64,000 nt of DNA. It comes from Athripsodes cinereus. Its lineage: Eukaryota; Arthropoda; Insecta; Trichoptera; Leptoceridae. This document shows, piece after piece, positions 43,570 to 54,440 of the stretch. Location of the stretch: the NCBI GenBank assembly GCA_947579605.1, contig OX388307.1, forward strand, positions 22,173,237 through 22,237,236, in the 5' to 3' direction. The stretch's first letter is position 1; each line of letters starts with the position of its first letter. Made by a program: the position numbers and the translations under genes. Under the pieces are notes generated by a model. It had not been told where the DNA came from. It made no database searches and worked only from the letters and a program-made list of their open reading frames with translations.

Positions 43570-44171
43570 GACTTTTTAATTTTTATTTATTTATTTTATT
43601 TATTTATAATTTTTTTTTATAACATATTTACATAGTTAACAAATTCATATAAATAAAACATTATTTTTCAATGACTCAACTTCAAAAAGAGAATATCTCG
43701 TGTTTTGAAGTGAGCTACATTGTTACAATATTACAAAACAATACAAAAGTAAATAAAAAGAAAACAATTTCAAAAACATTAGCAAAATAAATCCTGAAAC
43801 TTTCCATAAACTTGAAAAGAAAAAGAAAAAGAAAAACACATCGTACAAAAATAAACATGTTAGTACAAATTAAATAACAATAAGGTACACTTTCAATCAT
43901 CAATAATCTATACCCAAAGAGAAGAAAAATCTACTTCATTAACTTTTTTAAAGCTAACTTAAACTTAGCTATACCAATATTTGCTAGATCCTTGCAATCC
44001 ACCGGCAAAGCATTATACCACTTCACTCCTAGGTAGGAGTAGTGGTTTTGTGCAAACGTTGTGTTTTTTTTTTGGTATTTTTATAAGACCACCTAAACGA
44101 GGCAATGTGCTAATGCACTCCACCGGGTGGATCGGATCAGTTATATATTCCTTACAAATACGCAGTAATTG
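43570..44171 (-). mobile_element. Jockey/CR1-like LINE 3' end
   Basis: On the minus strand one frame (from 44171) reads QLLRICKEYITDPIHPVECI. After a shift within an A-run near 44065-44075 a second frame reads FAQNHYSYLGVKWYNALPVD then CKDLANIGIAKFKLALKKLM, with the stop at 43931-43933. This is the RT C-terminal pattern (...W-N-LP-D..., ...FK..L...L). An A/T-rich 3' end reaching TTTATTTA runs at 43577-43610 follows. It is truncated at the 5' side and frameshifted. Confidence 0.7.
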
Positions 44172-45314
44172 TTTAATGTTTACTATTTTTTAAGAATTTT
44201 CATTATGTTGACCCAGATTAACTTTTTGACTATTTTGTTTGATCATTCTGACTGATAAATTTAATTTGATGAAATGTTGAAATGCTTAAAACTGCTATAT
44301 TGTGTATAATCATTTGTTTTATACTAGTAATTTATGTTTAGAATCTATTTTTTTTAATGTTTTTTTATATATCACCATATTCTATAACTTTTATCGAATT
44401 TCTGACTTTTATTTGAAACTTTGTGATTGTATTGTCTCCTTAATTATTTATATAATCAGTAGTTTTGGTGTAATTTATATAATTTATATTATTAATTCTT
44501 GGCTTATTTCTTAATTGTACGATGTGATATATATATGTGTTTTGTAGTCTGTCTTAAATTTAAACATGTAAAAGGCTTGCGCCGTATACAACTGTATAAA
44601 TAAATAAATTCTAACTTATACAAAAGAGCGAAAGACATGTTCTTTGTCGATGACTTCACATGCATACAAGATAGAATAAAAAATTGTTTTCTCATTTACG
44701 AAATTTGATAAAATAAATATAATTATACTATGTAAAATGTGTGTCTAAGTACATACTTATTACAATGTAATTAGAAGCATGTTTAATCACATACCTACAT
44801 ATAGTATATATTATAGTAACATCTAAATCTTACAAAACTTCACATGTACATACTCTAAGAACCTACTTGTTGTGATGTAATTCGAGTCATTAACATTTGT
44901 GTTCGTAATTTATTTCACTTTATCAGACTTCGAGAATCTGTAAAGTTCAGACCAAGATTGTGTGCCTATGTATAGAGGCCTAAACCCTATAAATGTATAT
45001 TGTATAATACCTATAAGTTTATTGTGATTATTTATGTTAAGTTGTGTCCGAGTTTTGTTTGTCTGGGAAATAGATTATAATATGACATAAACTCTTAATT
45101 AGAACTTACGTAATTATATGGTCTTCCAAAGGATCAAGAAATTATTAAATAATTTTCTTATATTTTGGTATAAAAGTTCACCACTGGCTACTTAAGCTCT
45201 GTGTGAGATACCATGATGGTGTTAATAGATAGATAAAGAAAAAACTAAGAACAGCTAAAGACAAAGAACAATAAACTGTTACGCAAATGCTTAGATGGTA
45301 TAAAAGTAGTACAG
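44172..45314. other. AT-rich non-coding DNA
   Basis: No gene or repeat recognised. Confidence 0.45.
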
Positions 45315-45502
45315 CAGGGCTACTCTTGACAAAACCAAACACGATCTTAATCTAGTCTTGATCTTGATCATACGACGCACGAAGTGACTATTGGTCAAAA
45401 ATAAACGTAAACCGTGTTTTTGACCATAGTCCCTTCGTGCGTCGTATGATCAAGATCAAGACTAGATTAAGATCGTGTTTAGTTTTGTCAAGAGTAACCC
45501 TG
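45315..45502. mobile_element. Foldback MITE with about 85-bp arms
   Basis: The two halves are near-perfect inverted copies: CAGGGCTACTCTTGACAAAA at the left end, and the reverse complement of CAGGGTTACTCTTGACAAAA at the right. They share an inner core (ACGATCTTAATCTAGTC, CATACGACGCACGAAG). Only about 15-20 bases in the centre are unpaired. A CAG is present on both sides. The superfamily is not certain; CAGGG ends occur in hAT-like elements, but no 8-bp duplication is seen. Confidence 0.8.
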
Positions 45503-46225
45503 CAGATCTATCATTTTTCTTTTTAATGTCTGTGTAGATATAATATGTTCGTGTTAATAAATACATAGTTAGGTTTATTATGGAAAAAATACAAATGTAT
45601 TACTTAGTTTTACTACTTTAAGTTAAACCCATTAAAAAGTAAAAGTAGTAAAAATTTTAACATTTGCCTTTTTATACATAAACTAGTGAGGTTCTACAAA
45701 ATAAACGTTAATTCTAACAATAAATAATGTTAAAGGTAGTCAAATTTATAGATAGGTACTATGTTTTTTTTTGCATCCCTAGATAAGGTTTTATTTTCGA
45801 CTGATTTACAAAAAAAAACATGACTGATCTAAAACAGAAGTCCAAAATCTGTTACATTTCGATACCTTAATTCGCAGATTGGGTAACTCCAAAATAACTA
45901 CTTTACAGGGCGGACAAAAAACTAAATATTTTTGTTATGCATATTATTATTGTTATTTTCCTTATTCTAAAATATCTACATGATGTAGATACATGTTCGT
46001 AACACAATAACCATGGCATAATTATGTTTATAATGGTTTTGTAGGCTTTTTTTGGAGTTACCCAATTTTCTGTGATAGATTTTGTAAAATAAATGCTATA
46101 ATTGATGGAGTTACCCAATTTGCCTATAAGTATTGTATACTGTTTGGTCTCACAATAATGTTATTTTTAAAGTGTTTTATATGAAAATAAAATTAAATTG
46201 AAGTAATATATATAGGATAAATATT

Positions 46226-46527
46226 TCAACATCATCATCATCATCATCAACGCTCCTCTCGGGAGGACAGGGCAGAAACCAGCCTCCTCCATTCAGAGCG
46301 ACTCTGCGCCAATTGCGTCACCTCTTTCTACGATATTTCCTGCGCTCTGCTGCTGTCGTTATAAGAACGGTGTATTGTGAAAGAGGGAAATCACGGGCTA
46401 ACGAATCCTTGCGGATGGAAGACCGGTGCTCTTTTTGGCCAATTAGCATTTTCAGGATATTACCTAGCCTGGAACATCGTCTATCCTGTATCACGGAGTT
46501 GAACATAGTTGAACAAAAAAGTTGCAC
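46226..46527 (-). mobile_element. LINE 3' end with GAT-repeat tail (inside the TIR element)
   Basis: On the plus strand a CAT repeat (46231-46248) is followed by ACGCTCCTCTCGGGAG and GCAGAAACCAGCCTCCTCCA, the reverse complement of 41180-41224. On the minus strand the frame contains RLGNILKMLIGQKEHRSSIR, a decayed version of GHVLRMPNDSWPKKHCSSVR at 41050. Family identical to 41050; opposite orientation. Confidence 0.75.
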
Positions 46528-46725
46528 CTTTAGAGATATACTCGTTGATAGCTAGACAAAAATAATGAAGAGTGACAAAATGTGAAAATTATTATTCGTA
46601 TGGAGCATTATTTTAGAAATCCTGGTAGTCCTGAGTCCATTTTCGTGAAGATATTTTCAGTCTCGTTTAAATTATTTAAGCAGACAATATTTTTTGGGCC
46701 AAGGCTTTTCTTCCTTTGAGGCAAT

Positions 46726-47031
46726 TTATTTATTTATTCATTCATTCTTTACTGTACATTGATCACAATATATACAATTTTATAAAAAAAAATGCATTCA
46801 AATTAGGTGTGATCAATATACAGAGGTAGGTTGCCCAATAAGAGACTGTAACGACTTGTATTATGAGATAGCTGAAGTCCAGTATCTGATCAAAGTGTCT
46901 TGCCTCTTGCACACTGATACCCTCTCTGTATATCTCAAGATATTAAAATCCGCCAAAAGAAATTTGTACTTGGCACAAATCGTCCCACAAGGGACGGGTT
47001 GCCGTAATCTTATAAATAATAATAATAATAT
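46726..47031. repeat. Back-to-back retroposon tails
   Basis: The left edge is a TTTATTTATTCATTCATTC run (a minus-strand A/T-rich tail). The right edge is AATAATAATAATA preceded by CAAGGGACGGGTTGCCGTAA (a plus-strand tail). The segment between has no coding signal. It is probably two opposed 3' ends. Confidence 0.45.
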
Positions 47032-48559
47032 ACAGAGGGCGAGTTTATCACACCTCTTTTTGATTTTTTAAATTTTAAATTTTTATTACTCCATGATTCA
47101 TCCTTTTTCCAAGAGAAGTCTCAGAGTTTTCATCAGAATCTAAATGTTCTGAATATGGGACTAACGAGATGTTGATTCTTATGCTGCCCTTCTCTGTTGC
47201 AATATTAAGATCAATAGCATTAGCCTGTGCATCTAACAATATCCCTTGTGTCGCATTATTATCTAAATTATTATCATCAGTAGGTATTTATATTTTGGAT
47301 TTCTGCAAGATTACCACTATCAAGTAATATGATGGGCCAACTCCATCATAAAAACTCGAATTGTCTTTGATAAATTTGTTTCACTCATACGATTTCCTTC
47401 ACTCCTTCAATTTTCAGTTACTAATTTAACCAAAGTCTTTAGTCTGCTATTCATCTATAAAATGATAAGCACACATTTCACTTTTGCCTGACGATGAGAG
47501 CGGCTTGTTGCGGCTTGCTTGCCGGCTTGCAAAATAAATAATGTCAATAGTGGAATAACTATATATCGTGTTTCATTTTAAAAATTATTAATATGAACTT
47601 CCACCAAAAACCGTGGGTCGAGGAATTAAACTTATGATAAGTAGGTAATGTATGTAGATACAGGTTCAGTTCTTCGGATTTTGAGCTTATTTAAAAATAA
47701 TCATGATTCAACAAATCCTTATATATCAAAAAATAATGTCGTTTATTTAAGTATTAAAACCTAGATTTTTTATTTGACTAAAAAATAATAACATAATATA
47801 TTGTGTTAAAAAACAATAAAATATTAGTAAATCAGTTTCAAAATTTGTGCGCAAACATATCCAGTAATAATTAAATTCCACGTAGTAACTCATGCAAAAG
47901 TTGCATTATTTAAAATGTGAGTTCCTTACATATAAACTTCATCACATAAGGAGCAAATGATAAAAAAAAACTTTAAAAAATTGAAGAAAATAAAGCTGAT
48001 ATTTATGGTTACAGTTATCTAACATTTTTTTACAGGATAAGATATCCAAAACCACTTTTTTGTAAAATATTCCTAATACACAACCTATCTCTCGCAAGTC
48101 TCCATACAGAATGGTGGAGTTACCCAATTTGCAGTGTTGTAAATACTAACATTGGAGTTACCCAATTTTCTTGAGGTGTTTTTTAGGGCATTTGTAATAA
48201 CGTTGGATTCTTCAAATTTACCTAGCATGTGTGTTGGAATACAGTCAACATTATGGCATCATTAAGTCATTTTGTCAAAAAATGGAGTTACCCAATCTGC
48301 GAATTAAGGTATCGATTTGTTTGTTTGTTTACGTGAAATAATAATACAAAAATAATAGAGTCCGACTCATTAGTAGGTACTAAAGGAAAGTAACATTAAA
48401 CAAAAATATTTTTTCTATTCGAGTGTTCTCAGATTAAGATCAAATAAAAGTGTAAAGCCATTCGAAACAGTCTGCGAAAAATAAAATAAAGTCGCAGAAT
48501 AATTCACCCTTTGTTGTAAATCTATAGGGCATCATCGTTCACACAAATAGTTCTAATGT

Positions 48560-49090
48560 GGTGTTCTCATTTTGGCGAATATCGCCAGGCACCAAAATAT
48601 CGCCAGCCATTTGAACCGTGTGAACAAAATGACAGCTAGTCTGAAACGATAAAAACCAGTAGAAACGATATCGTCTCGAGTTGACCACCTTCCAACATTT
48701 TCGGACGATTGAACGATTCGCGCATGCGCAGATGTGCGCGGCGTTCATATCTATGGTAAAAACTTCATAACCTATACATTTTATAAATGTTTTCCGCTTC
48801 GTGACAACTGTTATCTTTGTTGTTGGTTTGTGGCGTTTGTTTCCTTAATTAAAAGGCGCCTTATAACCTCTACTATAACATTTTCGACTAAAAATAAACA
48901 CTTCGCGATCTCCATCTCGACGCCATTTTGAAAACAGTGTCAAAATCAAAGCGCATCTGACAGATCGTTTCTATATCGGTGGACTTGTGTGAACAGGTGT
49001 GACGATCAATGGGCGTACGACGAATTTTGTTTTTTCGCCTGGCGTTATATTTTGAAATTCGGCTGGCGATATTCGCCAAATGTGAACACC
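48560..49090. mobile_element. MITE, about 531 bp, with GGTGTTC ends
   Basis: The left end GGTGTTCTCATTTTGGCGAA (continuing ATATCGCCAG) matches the reverse complement of the right end (49063-49090) with one mismatch and one gap. ATCGCCAG motifs recur inside both ends. The interior is GC-richer than its surroundings and contains GCGCATGCGC (48720-48729). TA lies a few bases outside each end, but the exact duplication is not resolved. No transposase. Confidence 0.7.
48720..48729. promoter_or_regulatory. NRF-1-type palindrome inside the MITE
   Basis: GCGCATGCGC is the classic NRF-1 (Drosophila erect wing) binding palindrome. In an AT-rich genome its chance occurrence is low. Whether it is used is unknown. 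Confidence 0.35.
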
Positions 49091-50273
49091 CCATAACAGG
49101 GATAGTTTAAAAACCACGTCATCAGACATTAGTATAAACAAAGACTCTGGGTTTCAGAAAAAGAATGGTTAATTTATTTGGATTATAACGATGCGGATTG
49201 TATATAAATTTATTGATACGTTAGTGTTCATCAATAATATATTATGTATATCCGCCAAAATTAGTACGATTTTTCTTTCATGGTTATAAATGGACAAAAA
49301 GATAGATCGTAAATGAAATAAAAATAAACATTATGAGCAATAATAATATCGCAAAAAGCCACTATTCACTGGAATAAGAATGAATAAAATAATATTATGG
49401 TTTGTACTTAAGTTGTACTTTGATAGATGTTAAATGTCAAACATCCTACTAGGTACCTACTTAAGGAGCCTTCGGCTTTCTTCATGAACGGAAATTTATT
49501 TGATGTTGAAACATTTTCCCAGCAGGTGGCGATAGTTATCTCTTCAATAACTACAGTTTAACAATAACTTAAAGATGGTTGAAAGTTGTTTGAACTTTTC
49601 TATACACAGATGTCAGCATAATTGGCGAACCATCCAGTGTTCGATTTGCTCAATTCTGCTGAACAGTTTTTCTTCTAACTCAGATTTTTTTGTGGCTCTG
49701 AAAAAATATTGTTTTCATTTCCATTTTTTTGTAAGTGATTTACTTAGTTAATGATTATCAGAAAGGTTGAATTAAATGTATAATATATCTAAGAGTAGGT
49801 ATAATAAACAGAAAATCTGGTGCTCAGTATAGTCAGCGCCTACACTTGCCTTTCTAATAAACCTCCAAAATATATATTTTCACTAATGTTTTCGCCTCGG
49901 ATATCTTACTATCGATAGAAAGCAAAGTTAATAGTGATTCTAAGAAGTATCCATCCAATTACATGAAGAGTATGTTTTCTCACGTAGGCAACTTCTGTAA
50001 TACCAAAGTGAAGTGAACATTTTCATTATGATGATAAACATCTTGAGTGAGAATCAATAAAATTGATATAATTACAATATTCAGCTGATAACGTGAGATT
50101 ATTCAACAATATAGGTATTAGGTATAAATATACTTTGATGTATTATGTCTTAGTGCTCTATGAAAAATATGTTTTTTTTTCAATACTTTGTCCAAAATGC
50201 TTAGATCGACAATGATTTGATTTTGTACGATTTTATTCCTTGAACACTTTATTACTCTCTGTCTCTAAATTAA
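49091..50273. other. AT-rich non-coding DNA
   Basis: No gene or repeat recognised. Confidence 0.45.
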
Positions 50274-50308
50274 ATTTACCGCAAAAACCTATCGTTTTTG
50301 CGGTAAAT
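50274..50308. repeat. 15-bp perfect hairpin
   Basis: ATTTACCGCAAAAAC (50274-50288) and its exact reverse complement (50294-50308) enclose a 5-base loop. Confidence 0.88.
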
Positions 50309-50384
50309 ATAAAACCGTATATTTATATAAATCAAAATATTTTGACGTATAACTGAATCACAAGATTTGCATCACTTGCAGGAA

Positions 50385-50556
50385 AGAGAGACAGATAAAG
50401 CATGCAGGCCCACGTCCTATCACCCGGATATCTCAGGATATCCAGAGCCAAGACAATTTGAAACAGGCATTTTGCCTTGGCCAGAAATCGAACTTGAAAT
50501 TTCTTTACTCAATGACAAGAGCGTTTCCTCCGCGCTTCACCGCACCGGGCATTAAA
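50385..50556 (-). mobile_element. tRNA-like SINE, second type (copy 2)
   Basis: On the minus strand it begins GCCCGGTGCGGTGAAGCGCG and continues GAGGAAACGCTCTTGTC. A B-box-like AAGTTCGATTTCTGG follows, then a body with internal CCTGAGATATCCGG. Shares its head with 38503-38585. The open frame on the plus strand is incidental. Confidence 0.6.
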
Positions 50557-51335
50557 TATGTACATTTCGATTTGAGATATAATTATTTGAAAGCAGTGGC
50601 AAGCTGTGTCTCACGAAATACTCTAAATTTTCTTTCGAATTGTGTGGAGTAGACGTTAAATAAAGTGTTTTATTAACGAGCAGTTAGTAATATATGGAAT
50701 TCACGTCTAAGCACAATTAGCTGGATAAATATTGGGAAATAATTACGAAATAATAAATATGCGAAATTGTATAAAAGATATTATTATCTACTGTTAATCT
50801 GTTACACGAGTTATTCTTATGGAAGCATTATTATAATACTTATAGGTATGTATATAAGTATTTAGTGGTAGTAGTTATGTTGTGGTATACAGAGATGAAT
50901 ATGTAGTTGTAGTAGAAAATATCGTGGTTGGTGGTGACCCTTGTAAGTTTGTAGCCCTGGAATGATTTAATGGCTCTGGTCTGAGGGTGGAGACGATTTG
51001 TGTAGGTACAGTAGAAGATGTAGTATAATAATAACAAACAATAGTCCGGGATGGGAATTATATGTTATTCTACAAATAGTGATGTGACCAATTCACATTT
51101 TAGTCTTAGATGTGTCCAAAAAAGGAAAAAATCTGCCACTCGAAATCATATTATCATTTTAAATTCAGTAGTATCCATTTTGATTGAATATTAAATTGCA
51201 CATGGAATCCAAAAACACTTTAATACATAAAACTACTTTTATAAGAGGTATAAATTTATCCCAAATATAATTAAATCATTCAAAAAGTTAAAATATCAAA
51301 TTGGAATATTTTAAATTATATATATCTAGCAATAG
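50557..51335. other. AT-rich non-coding DNA
   Basis: No gene or repeat recognised. Confidence 0.45.
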
Positions 51336-51407
51336 TTAGCTTACTGTGAAAGGTGTATAAGGTTGTATTTGGGTTTATAACAAAAGCCCAGATATATCTT
51401 AAAAAAA
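51336..51407 (+). mobile_element. SINE family B, body-only fragment
   Basis: TTAGCTTACTGTGAAAGGTG, TTGTATTTGGGTTTATAACA and the A-run end match 38310-38375. The tRNA-like head is missing. Confidence 0.75.
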
Positions 51408-51696
51408 GTGAGGCTGCTGCAACTTAATTGTAGCCATATTGGTGATAAATTGTTTCAACATTTATATGTTATTATTATTGATTGAATAAAGTATTTATTT
51501 TATTTATATAATAAAAAATCATTTTTTAGAAACAGAAAATCAATAAATTATTTTTAAACAGTTCAATATATTACGAATGTAAAAAAAAACACAAAATATT
51601 CAACCACAAATGGTTAACTGTCCATTGCCAGTTTATGGACATAGGTCACAAATTGATGTTGTCAGGTATATATAGGTCATAAGTCGGTGGATGGCG

Positions 51697-52619
51697 CTCG
51701 TAGTAGCGTATTTTGAAAGTATACAACGCCATTTCGCACAGGTTGGGACTGCTCGTGTATAGTTTCAAGTAATAAGCATAAATATTTTTAGAAACTATAC
51801 ATGGTTATTACGCTCAAATCGTGTATATTTTCCAATAACGTACACTAAAATTTGTGCGAAAAACATCCTGCATAAGTTTCCATTGCGGAATAATCGTGTA
51901 CATTTTCTAAGCGCCATACAAGGCAACGTTCTTAGAATCTATACGCGATTAGTTTCCAAGTAGCCATTTTGATTTGTTGCTTTCTCTTTTTTTCATTTAT
52001 AATTGTTTTTATTATTTTTTACGTCCTGTTTTTATTATTAATTTTTTATTGCTTTTAATACCTACCTGTATTTTTGTTATTTTGGATTTACTTGTTGTTG
52101 TTATAATTTCTTAAATTTGTCAACATGTAAAAGCGAAAATTGTAGATGTATCTACTTAAATAAATAAATAATTTTATTATTATTTGTCTGGCGTCTTTTT
52201 AAAATAGCACTTAAGTACCTAAACATTTGTGTGTTTTTTATAAAATAAAAATATTTGTGTCCATTGTTTTGTTTTATAATAAAAATATTCATAAAATATT
52301 ATATAAATATTTTTATTATGTAAATATTTTTATATACACGATAAAAGCTTAATAACCATGTATAGTTTCTAAAAATATTTATGCTTATTAATATTTGAAA
52401 CTATACGCGAGAAGTCCCAACCTGTGCGTAATGGCGTTGTATACTTTCAAAACACGCTTCACTGAATCAGCGTCAGAAAGTATACACGACAAGTACGCAG
52501 AAATCGTGTATATTTTCTGGGACTATTTTTCGTTACACAATTTGAAAACATACATTGCAAGAACACTATGAATGCGTACTGGCATTGTATACTTTCAAAA
52601 TACGCGGCACCTCGTAGTA
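51697..52619. mobile_element. Foldback DNA element with 9-bp target duplication (Mutator-like?)
   Basis: The element (51706-52610) is flanked by CTCGTAGTA (51697-51705, 52611-52619). The outer ends GCGTATTTTGAAAGTATACA (51706) and its inverted counterpart (52581-52605) match at 23 of 25 bases. A second, longer inverted pair runs 51706-51810 against 52350-52457, about 105 bp with few mismatches. Motifs of the type CGTGTATA(T/G)TTTC recur in both orientations. A 9-bp duplication with long TIRs fits Mutator-like elements. No transposase is present. An A/T-rich tail near 52158 may be a nested insertion. Confidence 0.72.
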
Positions 52620-52972
52620 GCTGCGTGAAACCTCTGACGTCTCATTTTTAAAAATTAATATATTATCTAATAATAGTTCAAAATAACAAAAATTTTATAA
52701 AGTGTTTTATGTTTCAATAGCTTTATAAAGATAATTGTTTTTTAAGTGTTAAATTATTTTTAAACTAGTTAAATTATTTATTTATAAAGAAATAAACTAG
52801 TGGATAAAATTTGTGACAAATAATAACACCTACAATATTGGAACTCACATAAGTGTTTCACATTTCAAATTTGTGACAAATACAAATGCATTTATTTTTT
52901 TTAATCATTTAATTACAATTATAAAATATATTAAAATTTGATAATAACAATAGATAAATAAAAAAACTGATA
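52620..52972. other. AT-rich non-coding DNA
   Basis: No gene or repeat recognised. Confidence 0.45.
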
Positions 52973-53045
52973 ATGCGCCCTTGCGGTGGTTTGTACCACA
53001 AAATGGCGCTAAATAAATTGTCCAGATTATTATTATAATTATATG
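52973..53045 (+). mobile_element. LINE 3' tail (same family as 53985-54440)
   Basis: GCCCTTGCGGTGGTTT, CCACAAAATGGCGC, AAATAAATTGTC and the TTATTATTAT end match the tail of the minus-strand LINE stub at 54060-54135. This copy contains only the tail. Confidence 0.7.
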
Positions 53046-53149
53046 TTTCTATGATAGATGGAGATACATAGTGTGATGTTAAATAATGTTTAATGATATT
53101 GATACCTACAATGCGGTGATTGTGAAGTGAATATATACAATATAATTAT

Positions 53150-53304
53150 AGTGTGATGTAATGATAGACTTAAAATATTATTGATTGTATTCTGCTTGTA
53201 GTGTGTTCTTATATTTAATGTAATTTGTAACATAATGGCCTTCTGAAACCAGCAGATTCTACCTGCTGTTTGAGGGTTTCTTTTAAATAAATAAAATAAA
53301 TAAA
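53150..53304 (+). mobile_element. LINE-like 3' end with AAATA-repeat tail
   Basis: A non-coding 3' segment (TTCTGAAACCAGCAGATTCT, ACCTGCTGTTTGAGGG) ends in AAATAAATAAAATAAATAAA. The tail type is as in 43177-43415. The family is not identified. Confidence 0.5.
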
Positions 53305-53984
53305 TGTTTAAGGCTTAGTTATACCCCCTTCTAGTCAATTTCAATGTTTTTCAGAGATCGAAATAAATACTCCAATCGTCACGTCACTACAAGAAACTAA
53401 CGAGAACATCCATAGATAGATATAGAAATGGAATAGATAGAATTTGTGCGTTATTTGACTGACGTCTTTTTTATTTTCAGAACTTCTGATTATGTTTATT
53501 TTGACTTTTTCTAAAATAATAATAATATTAAAATGCGATGAATTATAATAATATAATAAGCAAGGTCCCAGTGCGCAGTAGGTTTTACGTATTTCGAAGG
53601 TTGGGTAAAGTTTTTATATAGGTATAGTAGGTACGTTTTCTTAGATATTTACTTCATAAATTATGTTTAATGGTATTACTTTGGGGAATATATTAGTATT
53701 ATAAACAAAACACAAAAAAAATGGAAGTCCGTAAATAGATTTTAAAAATACGTCTAAAAAGTAGAACTTACACGATACCTATACGAGTATATGTATAAAA
53801 TAAAGCCAATATCCGTCGAACGTGAGTAAAAATTAACAGCAAAATACGTTGTAGTATTATATATCTCAACTTAAAATGTTTTTGCTTTTTATTTATGTTC
53901 TAAAGTTCTTAATAGCCCCGAAGATTTCTCTCAACGAACCATTCACATATGGCAATGATTTCAAAGTACAAAGAATGTCATGAA
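53305..53984. other. AT-rich non-coding DNA
   Basis: No gene or repeat recognised. Confidence 0.45.
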
Positions 53985-54440
53985 AAAGGGTGAGCTGATT
54001 ATACTATAGAAATTGTTCGACAATAGATTTTTGCTATTTGTTAGCTGACCAGTAAGAGCTTCTAAAATATAATAATAATAATAACTAGACAATTTATTTA
54101 AGACGCGCCGTTTTGTGGAAAACCACCGCAAGGGCCCATTCAAGAATCATAACACCTCCTGAATAAGAGTGTTTTTAACCTCGCCTTGAACAACTCCACA
54201 CTCTCCAAAGTTCGCAAATCATAGGGAATTTTGTTCCACAGCAACGGACTAGCCACACAGAAGGCACGGTCAACATAGTTGGCCAGACCCCCCCCCCCCC
54301 TATGCGGCACCACAAGTCTATTGACAGAGTCTGTGTTATATATATAAAATATCGTGTATATAAATAAAATATCTGTGTTATAAAATGTCTCTAAAAATTC
54401 CACCTTCATCCTCTTACTTAATACTGAAGGACCCATCGAC
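53985..54440 (-). pseudogene. CR1/L2-like LINE C-terminus and 3' end
   Basis: The minus-strand frame 54436-54140 ends YVDRAFCVASPLLWNKIPYD then LRTLESVELFKARLKTLLFR. This is the signature C-terminus of CR1/L2-like RT proteins (AFSVAAPRLWN-LP-LR...FK-LKT-LF). A 13-base G run (C on the plus strand, 54288-54300) encodes four glycines just upstream. The 3' tail (GGGCCCTTGCGGTGG..., TTGTCTAGTTATTATTATTA) extends to about 54070. It is 5'-truncated. Confidence 0.8.

Larger units (their letters stand above)
45859..48315. mobile_element. DNA transposon relic with 33-bp TIRs and repeated TGGAGTTACCCAATTT motif
   Basis: 45859-45891 is the exact reverse complement of 48283-48315 (outermost bases TCGATACCTTAATTCGCAGA). 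ATTT occurs on both outer sides (45856-45859 and 48315-48318) and may be the target duplication. The inner half of the TIR (TGGAGTTACCCAAT) recurs four more times, all on the plus strand: 46053, 46106, 48115 and 48153. No transposase ORF remains. The interior holds a LINE stub (46226-46527) and LINE-like tails (46726-47031). Motif repetition near both ends suggests transposase-binding subterminal repeats. Confidence 0.7.

Noticed and set aside
45315..45502. CRISPR-like or microRNA gene
   Set aside because: A single symmetrical inverted repeat with transposon-type ends; no spacer array, and arms far longer than a microRNA precursor needs.
50367..50555. 62- and 64-codon frames at 50367-50652
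   Set aside because: They read through a tRNA-like SINE in antisense.
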